From Fluviicola sp. XM-24bin1 (GTDB lineage Bacteria > Bacteroidota > Bacteroidia > Flavobacteriales_D > Crocinitomicaceae): DNA of 64,000 nucleotides. The stretch lies in NCBI GenBank assembly GCA_003149635.1, contig QCWI01000003.1, positions 248,001 to 312,000 of the forward strand, given 5' to 3'. Positions 17,501-24,823 of this stretch are shown here, piece by piece. A program made the translations under genes and the position numbers. The notes under the pieces were generated by a model. That model was not told the DNA's origin, did no database searches, and saw nothing but the letters and a program-made list of their open reading frames with translations. Positions within the stretch are counted from its first letter, which is position 1, and each line of letters starts with the position of its first letter.

Positions 17501-18949
17501 ATGGACGAAGTAATTGATAATTCTACCAAAAGTAATGTTGCCAATCCTGAGGGAGGAAAGAAGACCAACTACGGCGCATTAATTACGCTTACGACAGTAT
17601 TCTTTTTCTGGGGATTTGTGGCCGCTTCCAATGATATTCTCATTCCTGTATTCAAGGAAGAATTGAACTTGCAGCAGTGGCAATCACAAATGATTTCGTT
17701 CGCATTCTACGTAGCATACACGGTAGGATCGATATTATATCTTATCATTTCTTTGCTTCTAAAGCGCGATATCCTCCTGAAAATCGGCTACAAAAAGGGA
17801 ATCTCTTTGGGCTTGGCGATTTCAGCACTCGGAACCTTGTTGTTCATTCCGGCCGCTTCTTTGGAATCGTTTGGATTGATGATCAGCGGACTTTTCGTGG
17901 TTGGATTGGGCTTCTCATTGCAGCAAACCGCAGCCAATCCATTGGTAATTTCCCTCGGTGATCCAGAAAAAGGATCGCAGCGTCTGAGTCTAGCGGGTGG
18001 AGTTAACAATATTGGAACGACGATCGGGCCTGTACTTATCGGACTGGCAATTTTCGGAACCACATCAGGATCTTCAACGAACGTAGGAATCGAAAGTATC
18101 ATGATTCCTTACCTTCTTTTGGGGCTTTCTTTCTTGATCGTAGCGGGATTGATCATGATCTCTAAAGTTCCAAATCATTTAGAAAGCACAGTAGATAGCT
18201 CTGAAAAATCTACAAAATCACTCTTCGATTATCCTCAGCTATACCTGGGAATGATTGCCATTTTTGTGTATGTAGGAGTTGAGGTGGCGACAGCAGGAAA
18301 CTTGGGCGAGTACCTCAAGGTGGAATTTGATATGGAATCCAGTCAGATCACACCCTATATTTCCTTGTATTGGGCGAGTTTGATGATAGGTCGATGGACG
18401 TCTGCTGCAAACGTTTTCAGTTCGAAGAAAATGGCGCAGAACATTTTACGATTCGTACTTCCTTATGCCGCTTTCGGAGTGTTTATGCTCGTAAACGCCA
18501 TCAACAATCAGGACTTGTCTCAGTTGTATTACTATCCACTTGTTATCGTAGTGTTGATTTTAGCGGAAATCCTGAGTAAAGGAAATCCGGCGAAGCAATT
18601 AGCGATTTTCTCAGGGTTGGGAATTCTAGCCTTGTTAGTTGGAATGTTCAGTGACGGACTCACAAGTATTTACGCTTTCATTAGTGTCGGGCTCTTCTGC
18701 TCTACGCTGTGGCCATGTGTGTTTACGCTCGGAATTAACGGACTTGGTGGTTATACCAACAAAGGTTCTGGGTTCTTGGTCATGATGATTATGGGAGGTG
18801 GATTCATTTCCTTGTTGCAAGGGGTTCTCGTTGACCAAGAATCGATCGGAATTCGATTGAGTTTCTTTGTTGGCGTCGGATGCTTCGTGTACTTGCTCTT
18901 TTACGCGTTGAAAATGCTTGGCATGAACAAGGTTCAAGAGGCGGAGTAG
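17501..18949 (+). CDS. MFS sugar transporter, FHS/fucose-permease-like
   Basis: 482 aa with about twelve membrane helices. Features of the fucose-galactose-glucose:H+ symporter group are FFFWGFVAASNDILIPVFK in helix 1, LGFSLQQTAANPLVISLGDP in helix 4 and GGVNNIGTTIGP in helix 5. It should import a hexose or 6-deoxyhexose with protons across the inner membrane. The exact sugar is unknown, and no kinase, isomerase or glycosidase gene is adjacent. It is convergent with the outer-membrane-protein pseudogene, with essentially no spacer. Confidence 0.85.
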   Translation: MDEVIDNSTKSNVANPEGGKKTNYGALITLTTVFFFWGFVAASNDILIPVFKEELNLQQWQSQMISFAFYVAYTVGSILYLIISLLLKRDILLKIGYKKGISLGLAISALGTLLFIPAASLESFGLMISGLFVVGLGFSLQQTAANPLVISLGDPEKGSQRLSLAGGVNNIGTTIGPVLIGLAIFGTTSGSSTNVGIESIMIPYLLLGLSFLIVAGLIMISKVPNHLESTVDSSEKSTKSLFDYPQLYLGMIAIFVYVGVEVATAGNLGEYLKVEFDMESSQITPYISLYWASLMIGRWTSAANVFSSKKMAQNILRFVLPYAAFGVFMLVNAINNQDLSQLYYYPLVIVVLILAEILSKGNPAKQLAIFSGLGILALLVGMFSDGLTSIYAFISVGLFCSTLWPCVFTLGINGLGGYTNKGSGFLVMMIMGGGFISLLQGVLVDQESIGIRLSFFVGVGCFVYLLFYALKMLGMNKVQEAE

Positions 18950-19612
18950 TTGGATCTGCAACTGAAATGCCAATCCACATTCTACGGAAAACCCGGTAGT
19001 AACTTGCGGAGCAACGCCCTGATGCGTTTGATGATGCATCGTCTGCGTGCTTTCGTCGTACCAACCTTCTACGAAGTGATAAGAGTATTTCTTTCGACCG
19101 TAGAACGCTTCAGCGGCCCATCGAAATTTCATTTTACGTCTTTTGCCAATCGCATATTCCGTCCCGAAACCAAGAGAGTACGCCGAGCGCGATGAGTTTC
19201 CTACCGGAGGCATTCGTACTCCAAGTGTTGAGGTCAAAGTCAAGCGATCGTTTGCATGATATCTTCCATAAAACCCAGCGTCTGCAGTCACATCAAATCA
19301 TGGAAGGATGAAGTAGAAGCCTTCGTAAATGAACCCTGCACCTGCGTAGGCACCAGCGCTCCATTTGTTATGAAAACGATATCCAAATTCTAAATCCAAT
19401 CCTACCGCAACCCCGGCGTTCTCAGGATTTTCGTTATGGTAAAAAGGTCTTCCGTCCAATCCCGTCAAATCGACCTTCAACATTTGAGCTGCATAGATGT
19501 ACGATACACTATTATTCATCCGAAACTCAAATCCTGTCTTGTTAACCTGATCCTCTTGGGCGAATGCCTGAAGTCCAGCAATGATAAGTAATGTCGCTAG
19601 AGTCGTTTTCAT
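18950..19612 (-). pseudogene. Outer-membrane beta-barrel protein, interrupted by in-frame TGA
   Basis: It starts at the ATG at 19612 with a signal peptide (MKTTLATLLIIAGLQAFAQ). The frame runs through barrel-like alternating strands to ...EGFYFILP, hits TGA at 19298-19300, and continues in the same frame (FDVTADAGFYGRYHANDRL...) through more strands to about 18955. Both halves share style and frame, so they are one gene with a nonsense codon (TGG or CGA to TGA would explain it). The 3' end is also abnormal: no stop comes before the frame runs antisense into the MFS gene. The function of the intact protein is unknown. Confidence 0.75.
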
Positions 19613-19709
19613 ATCTTTTTTGTTTACAGTCCAAAGATAAGCGCAATGCATTGGTTTGGATTACTGAATAGTAAGGGGGGTCAATTAGGAGTTGCGGGAA
19701 TCGCAAAAG

Positions 19710-19836
19710 AGACACTAGATCCTTTCCCTTTGGTCACTGCTAGATGCTAGACCGTTCGCTTTGCTCTCTTCTAGACTTGTCGTATTTTGTTACTATTTTA
19801 AATGTCTAGTGTCTGACAGTCTAGCGTCTAGTGTCT
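19710..19836 (+). repeat. 127-bp inverted-terminus element, copy A (downstream of feo)
   Basis: It begins with AGACACTAGA (19710-19719) and ends with the exact reverse complement TCTAGTGTCT (19827-19836). The first 67 bases differ from copy B (22196-22322) at one position only, and the total length is identical. The interior holds further CTAGA/TCTAG motifs. The size and structure fit a non-autonomous miniature element. Its right end overlaps the last codons and stop of the small Feo gene. Confidence 0.8.
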
Positions 19837-19964
19837 ATTCTATCCGGATTAAAAGCGCACCCATCACACGAAGTATCCTTCTTGAAGAATTGTTTGTACG
19901 CTTCCCATCCGAGATAGGAAGCGGCCGCTCCGAGGGTCAATATGACGAGTACGGTCTGAATCAT
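19821..19964 (-). CDS. FeoB-associated Cys-rich small membrane protein
   Basis: 47 aa. One N-terminal membrane helix (MIQTVLVILTLGAAASYLGW) is followed by a basic stretch and CDGC. This layout matches the small FeoB-associated Cys-rich proteins that follow feoB in many bacteria and are thought to help Fe(II) uptake or sense iron/redox state. The ATG overlaps the feoB TGA (ATGA). The last residues (IDTRR) and the TAG stop are encoded by the terminus of repeat copy A, so the native C-terminus has probably been replaced. Confidence 0.75.
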   Translation of the reverse strand: MIQTVLVILTLGAAASYLGWEAYKQFFKKDTSCDGCAFNPDRIDTRR

Positions 19965-21895
19965 GCTAGAATCTGATACGTTATCAATGCTCCAAAATAC
20001 GCCAGGAATCCCATATATCCAAGTTGAACTAATGGCCACTTCCAACTTTTGGTTTCTCTCTTAACTACTGCCAAGGTCGCCATACACATCATCGCGAAGG
20101 CATAAAAGACCATCAAACTTACGCCCGTTGCCAGAGAATAGACCTGACTTCCATCCGAGCGTTTTTCCTTGTGAAGTTTCTCAATTAGCGGGGTTTGCTT
20201 CTCACCGTCATCTTCCACGGCATAAATGGTAGCCATCGATCCTACGAATACCTCTCTCGCAGCAAATGAAGTAATGAGTGAAATTCCGATTTTCCAGTCG
20301 TAGCCCAAAGGTTCGATCGCCGGCTCTATGGTTTTACCCATTATGCCGATATAAGAGTTCTCCATCTTTGCCGACTCCACCAATTGATCGGTCTCAGCTT
20401 TGTCCAATCTCAATTTGCCGGCAGTTACGAGTGCCTGATTTTCTGCTTCTTTTACGCGCTCAGATGGGCCATAACTAGCCAGCGCCCATAAAACGATGGA
20501 AATCGCGAGGATGATCCGACCGGCGTCCCAAACAAAGACACGTACTTTCTCCAATACTACGAGTCCAACATTACCCCAGCGTGGCGCTTTATATTCAGGA
20601 AGTTCCAACAATAGAAATCCTTTTTCGTCCGTCTTGATTAGCGCCTTCAGAACTAGCGCAACTATCAACGCCATGGCGGTTCCAAGGAAATAAAGTCCAA
20701 ACAAAACCAATCCTTGCGCATTGATCACGCCCCATACTTTTGTCTCTGGAATGACTAATGAAATAAGCAGCGTGTACACAGGAATTCGTGCGCTACAACT
20801 CATTAGCGGCGCAATCAGAATGGTAATCAAACGCTCCTTTCTATCCGAAATCGTTCGAGCCGCCATAACACCGGGAATGGCACAGGCCACACTGGACATC
20901 ATCGGTACAACACTCTTTCCATTCAAGCCCAGCGGTCGCATTAATCGATCCATGATGAAGACGACGCGAGCGAGGTAACCCGTTTCTTCAAGAATGGCGA
21001 TGAAAAAGAAGAGCAAGGCGATTTGCGGTATAAAAATCACCACGCCACCAATACCGGGGATAATTCCTTGTGTAAGTAGATCCGTAAAAATTCCTTCCGG
21101 AAGCATGCTTGCTGTCGAAGAACTCAAGGACGAAAAGGCTCCATCGATCAAATCCATCGGATAGTTCGCGAAGGCGAAGATGAACTGGAAAATGATCATC
21201 AAGATCGCGGCGAAAATGGCATAACCGAAGATGGGATGTGTCAAAATACGATCCCATTTACTCGTAAAATCGTGCTTACTCACTACCGATTCAACGTCGG
21301 GGAGCATCTTTTTGATCTCCTTGTAGCGACGTACGGTTTCTTCTTCCTGGCCAAGGAAATCATTCATCTCACACGGTTCAACACGCTGTGAGGTTCGTTC
21401 TGGAAGTTGTTGTAATGCCTCTTGAATTGACGATTTTCCAATTCCTGCTCTTGCATTGGCACTTACAATCTCGGCCTCGGGAAAGTGTTTGCCTAGACCT
21501 TCTTCATTGACTGAAATTCCGCGGCGTTTCGCCACATCGTTCATGTTCAACACAAACAGCGTCGGCAATCCCAAATCGTAGACTTGACCCGCCAAAAGCA
21601 AATTGCGTTGCAAGTTGGAGGCGTCCAAAACCACCATTACGGCATCGGGTTGATCTTCTTTCGTGGTAACGGTTAGTGATTCGTACACGACGCGTTCATC
21701 CGCTGATCTGGGATAAATACTGTAGGTTCCTGGCAAATCCACAAGACTGGCAGAAGCTTCTCCCAGTTTCATGCCGCCCGTTTTTACATCAACAGTTACA
21801 CCCGGAAAGTTCCCAACGTGCTGACGCATTCCAGTAAGCATGTTGAAAATGGAGCTTTTCCCAGTATTTGGATTTCCGACTAACGCGATTTTCAT
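19961..21895 (-). CDS. feoB: Ferrous iron transporter FeoB
   Basis: 644 aa. The N-terminal G domain shows G1 GNPNTGKS (7-14), G3 DLPG, and G4 NMND. A helical guanine-dissociation-inhibitor section follows, then the polytopic membrane part with the paired Gate motifs (SSVACAIPGVMAART, LMSCSARIPVYTLLI). It imports Fe(II) through the inner membrane, driven or gated by GTP hydrolysis. It overlaps feoA upstream and the small Cys protein downstream by ATGA each, so the three genes form one tightly coupled operon. At 644 residues it is somewhat shorter than the E. coli protein, as is common in this phylum. Confidence 0.95.
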   Translation of the reverse strand: MKIALVGNPNTGKSSIFNMLTGMRQHVGNFPGVTVDVKTGGMKLGEASASLVDLPGTYSIYPRSADERVVYESLTVTTKEDQPDAVMVVLDASNLQRNLLLAGQVYDLGLPTLFVLNMNDVAKRRGISVNEEGLGKHFPEAEIVSANARAGIGKSSIQEALQQLPERTSQRVEPCEMNDFLGQEEETVRRYKEIKKMLPDVESVVSKHDFTSKWDRILTHPIFGYAIFAAILMIIFQFIFAFANYPMDLIDGAFSSLSSSTASMLPEGIFTDLLTQGIIPGIGGVVIFIPQIALLFFFIAILEETGYLARVVFIMDRLMRPLGLNGKSVVPMMSSVACAIPGVMAARTISDRKERLITILIAPLMSCSARIPVYTLLISLVIPETKVWGVINAQGLVLFGLYFLGTAMALIVALVLKALIKTDEKGFLLLELPEYKAPRWGNVGLVVLEKVRVFVWDAGRIILAISIVLWALASYGPSERVKEAENQALVTAGKLRLDKAETDQLVESAKMENSYIGIMGKTIEPAIEPLGYDWKIGISLITSFAAREVFVGSMATIYAVEDDGEKQTPLIEKLHKEKRSDGSQVYSLATGVSLMVFYAFAMMCMATLAVVKRETKSWKWPLVQLGYMGFLAYFGALITYQILA

Positions 21896-22131
21896 GCTTG
21901 CTCCTCGTTTGGTGAAACCGTAACGAGTTTTGCCTCACTCAATCGAAGAGAAAGAACATACCCGTTTACATCAATTGCCATGGGATCTCCAAGGGGAGCG
22001 CGGAATAACACGCGAATGGGTTGATCGGCCAAAAGACCCATCTCCAAAAGTTTGACACGAAGTACTGAAGATGCAATCGAAATTACCCTTACCTCCTGTC
22101 CGTCTGCTATTTCCGATAGTAATTGCGCCAT
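21892..22131 (-). CDS. feoA: FeoA-family SH3-like protein
   Basis: 79 aa single FeoA domain: start MAQLLSEIADGQEVRV, the central LLEMGLLADQPIRVL and terminal LSLRLSEAKLVTV strands typical of the small SH3-like fold. It is thought to bind and support FeoB at the cytoplasmic face. It is the first gene of the feoA-feoB-small protein operon, and its stop overlaps the feoB start. Confidence 0.92.
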   Translation of the reverse strand: MAQLLSEIADGQEVRVISIASSVLRVKLLEMGLLADQPIRVLFRAPLGDPMAIDVNGYVLSLRLSEAKLVTVSPNEEQA

Positions 22132-22139
22132 GCGACGTA

Positions 22140-22147
22140 CAAAAATA
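22140..22147 (-). promoter_or_regulatory. Candidate feo operon -7 element
   Basis: TATTTTTG on the minus strand fits TAnnTTTG. It ends only 8 bases before the feoA ATG, so the transcript would be nearly leaderless. No -33 TTTG was seen. Confidence 0.3.
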
Positions 22148-22195
22148 CGTTTTGTAGGCAGATTATGCAGTAGCTTGAAAGTGGTATTTATTTGG

Positions 22196-22322
22196 AGACA
22201 CTAGATCCGTTCCCTTTGGTCACTGCTAGATGCTAGACCGTTCGCTTTGCTCTCTTCTAGACAGTTTTAATTCTCATGATGATTAATAAGTCAAGTGTCT
22301 AGCGTTTGAAAGTCTAGTGTCT
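22196..22322 (+). repeat. 127-bp inverted-terminus element, copy B (upstream of feo)
   Basis: Same orientation and length as copy A. The terminus AGACACTAGA is at 22196-22205 and the inverse TCTAGTGTCT at 22313-22322. The shared 67-base left part has one mismatch; the right part is more diverged. It lies between the feoA 5' region and the 3' end of the aspartate kinase gene. Its last two bases form part of that gene's TAG stop. Confidence 0.8.
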
Positions 22323-23598
22323 AAATCATAATCTTCTGCTTCACAATCAAACGGGCGGTTTCACGAGTTTTTTGCTGGAGCAAAACGTCTTTGTCTACAG
22401 TAACGCGGTCTATAGTCGCTTGGTCGTAATGACGAATGGTCACCAATTCCAATCCTTCATTAAATTTTACTTGATACGAGTCTTCGAACTCTTCCAAAAT
22501 TTGAGGGATATTCACCTTTTTAGCGTCCACAAGAATTGAGAAGCTCAAAGCGGAATTCTGCATTAAGTTGATCTTAGCGTTCACCTTTGACAAACGATCG
22601 AAAATATCACTCAGATTTTCCTCTACAATGAAGGAGAAGTCCTTGGGAGTGAATGAGAACAATACTTGATCCATCTTAAAAATAAAGGAAGGAATCAAGT
22701 GATCGCTTGACATCGATTGCTGGATCACCGTTCCGGCTTCTTCAGGATTCACGAAGGATTTCACATGCAACGGAATGTTCTTGTTTTGCAGTGGCTTCAC
22801 TGTTTTCGGGTGGATTACCGAAGCTCCGTAGTACGAAAGTTCGATGGCCTCACGGAACGAAATTTGATCCAACTTCACTGTATTATCGAACCATTTTGGA
22901 TCGGCGTTCAACATGCCGGGTATATCTTTCCAGATCGTCACGCTTTCTGCATCGCAACAGTAGGCGATAATTCCAGCGGTAAAGTCGGAACCTTCGCGTC
23001 CAAGTGTTGTAGTGGACTTGTCGTTCGAACCGATGAATCCTTGCGTGATTTGGATGTCCACTTCTTCGTAATTCGGAAGGAATCGTTTTTCAAAATGTGC
23101 GGTAGACAATTCCCAGTCGACTTCGGCCTCACGGAATTTGCGATCCGTTGCGATCATCTCGCGAGCATCCGCCCAGCGACATGCCAAGCCTCTGGAGGAT
23201 AAATACGCTGAGATGATCTTCGTAGAAACGACCTCACCTAACGAAACAATTTGATCGTATTCGAAATCGAAGTTTTCAGAAACCAAATCGTCGTAATGCA
23301 CTTTGAGTTGATCAAAAACACCGTTGATTTCATTGAAGATAGCATTGTCTTGATTCTCGAAAAGCGTGTTCATGATTTCCAAATGGAAGGCTCGTCGTTC
23401 TTCTACGCGCTCTTCAAAAGAGGATTGATCGCGATCCCAAAAATCCTGTGCAATTTGTTCCATTGCATTGGTGGTTTTCCCCATTGCCGAGATGACAATA
23501 GCCAATTTCTCCCCGTTGAAGAGTTGTAAAATGTCCGCTACGTTCTGCACAGCTGCAGCGTCTTTCACGGAGGCACCACCAAATTTGAACACTTTCAT
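22321..23598 (-). CDS. Aspartate kinase (monofunctional)
   Basis: 425 aa from the ATG at 23598; an earlier TTG at 23616 adds six unlikely residues. The kinase domain begins with KVFKFGGASVKDA, has the ISAMGKTTN loop, and carries TLGREGSDFTAGIIAY with the aspartate-binding residues. ACT-like regulatory strands follow after about 290. It phosphorylates L-aspartate, the first step to lysine, threonine and methionine, and is usually feedback-controlled through the ACT part. No homoserine dehydrogenase domain is attached. The gene's TAG stop uses two bases of repeat copy B. Confidence 0.9.
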   Translation of the reverse strand: MKVFKFGGASVKDAAAVQNVADILQLFNGEKLAIVISAMGKTTNAMEQIAQDFWDRDQSSFEERVEERRAFHLEIMNTLFENQDNAIFNEINGVFDQLKVHYDDLVSENFDFEYDQIVSLGEVVSTKIISAYLSSRGLACRWADAREMIATDRKFREAEVDWELSTAHFEKRFLPNYEEVDIQITQGFIGSNDKSTTTLGREGSDFTAGIIAYCCDAESVTIWKDIPGMLNADPKWFDNTVKLDQISFREAIELSYYGASVIHPKTVKPLQNKNIPLHVKSFVNPEEAGTVIQQSMSSDHLIPSFIFKMDQVLFSFTPKDFSFIVEENLSDIFDRLSKVNAKINLMQNSALSFSILVDAKKVNIPQILEEFEDSYQVKFNEGLELVTIRHYDQATIDRVTVDKDVLLQQKTRETARLIVKQKIMI

Positions 23599-23613
23599 GC
23601 GCGCGATTTTCGG

Positions 23614-23621
23614 CAAATGTA
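23614..23621 (-). promoter_or_regulatory. Candidate aspartate kinase -7 element
   Basis: TACATTTG on the minus strand matches TAnnTTTG, 15 bases before the ATG at 23598. A TTTG lies upstream, but at a short spacing. Confidence 0.35.
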
Positions 23622-23674
23622 GGAATTATAGCTTTCCAAATGGAAAACCAATTTAAAAATTTCACAAAAAGTTA

Positions 23675-24673
23675 CTAGCTTAACTTATCTGTTAGAATTC
23701 TCATTTCAATAACAGGAGAAATACGCTCGTACAAAATGTTGTGTACGGCTTCCACGATTGGCATATCCACTTGGAATTTCTTCTTGATTTCCATCACGCT
23801 TTTCGTTGCGTAATATCCTTCAGCCACCATGTCCATTTCCAATTGAGCCGTTTTTACCGAGTAACCCTTTCCAATCATGAATCCGAAAGAACGGTTTCGC
23901 GAGAATTTAGAATAAGCAGTCACCAATAAGTCACCCAGATACGCCGAAGATTTCACATCGCGGTGAATCGGACTCATTTCATCGATAAGGTTTTCGATCT
24001 CCTGAACAGCATTCGAAACCAAAACAGACTGAAAGTTATCTCCGTAACCTAATCCGGCACAAATTCCAGAAGCAATGGCGTAGACATTCTTCAATACGGC
24101 CGAAATCTCGGTTCCAAATAAATCGTCGGAAACGGTCGCTTTGATGTATCGACATCGTACCAATTCGGCGACTTCCTCACAGATATCTTCATCCTGACAA
24201 GCGATTGTCAAGTAGGAGAGTCGTTCCAATGCCACCTCTTCTGCGTGACAAGGCCCGCAAATAATTCCGATGTTGTCGTAAGGCGTACCGAAGGTTTTGT
24301 GAATAAATCTCGCCGGGATAGCGTTGTATTCAGGAATGATCCCTTTTACAGCCGAAAAGACGATTTTATCACGCAGTAATTCTTTTGGAAAATCATCGAA
24401 AAGATCAACCAAGAATGCAGACGGCGTCGCGATGATGATAATGTCCGCTGGTTCGATGACTTCAATTAAATTGGTGCTGACTTCAATCTTATCTAATTGA
24501 AATTCAACCGACTGTAGATAATTGGGATTGTGTTTGAACTTGAGGATGTGCTCCACAGCACCTTCATTTCGCATGTACCATCGCACGGAAGGAAAATTAT
24601 TTCCCAGAATCTTCACCAAGGCTGTTGCCCAGCTACCACCGCCTATTACAGCTATTTTCTTCTGTGCGTCCAT
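23675..24673 (-). CDS. gpsA: NAD(P)-dependent glycerol-3-phosphate dehydrogenase
   Basis: 332 aa. The dinucleotide-binding GGGSWATAL (11-19), the SAVKGI strand and ICGPCHAEEVA (the family's GP-hAEE motif), plus GTEISAVLKNVYAIASGICAGLGYGDN with the catalytic lysine, identify GpsA. It reduces dihydroxyacetone phosphate to sn-glycerol 3-phosphate for phospholipid synthesis. It is followed 77 bases later by aspartate kinase on the same strand. That gene has its own candidate promoter, so cotranscription is uncertain. Confidence 0.94.
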   Translation of the reverse strand: MDAQKKIAVIGGGSWATALVKILGNNFPSVRWYMRNEGAVEHILKFKHNPNYLQSVEFQLDKIEVSTNLIEVIEPADIIIIATPSAFLVDLFDDFPKELLRDKIVFSAVKGIIPEYNAIPARFIHKTFGTPYDNIGIICGPCHAEEVALERLSYLTIACQDEDICEEVAELVRCRYIKATVSDDLFGTEISAVLKNVYAIASGICAGLGYGDNFQSVLVSNAVQEIENLIDEMSPIHRDVKSSAYLGDLLVTAYSKFSRNRSFGFMIGKGYSVKTAQLEMDMVAEGYYATKSVMEIKKKFQVDMPIVEAVHNILYERISPVIEMRILTDKLS

Positions 24674-24689
24674 TTACTGTGTTGCAAAG

Positions 24690-24697
24690 CAAATTTA
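24690..24697 (-). promoter_or_regulatory. Candidate gpsA -7 element
   Basis: TAAATTTG on the minus strand matches TAnnTTTG, 16 bases before the gpsA ATG. No well-spaced -33 element was found. Confidence 0.35.
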
Positions 24698-24823
24698 GGA
24701 TTTATTCCAACATAGATGGAACGAATTGCCGGATAAGGTTTTATTGACTGGAAATGACGTTTCTAACCTAGCAACCTAATGGGTTATTTCGTAATTTTAC
24801 GGCAAACCGAAAATTTTAATCTT

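Noticed and set aside
19710-22322. Complete insertion sequence around feo
   Set aside because: The flanking elements contain no transposase gene and the enclosed genes are all Feo components; they are non-autonomous elements at most.
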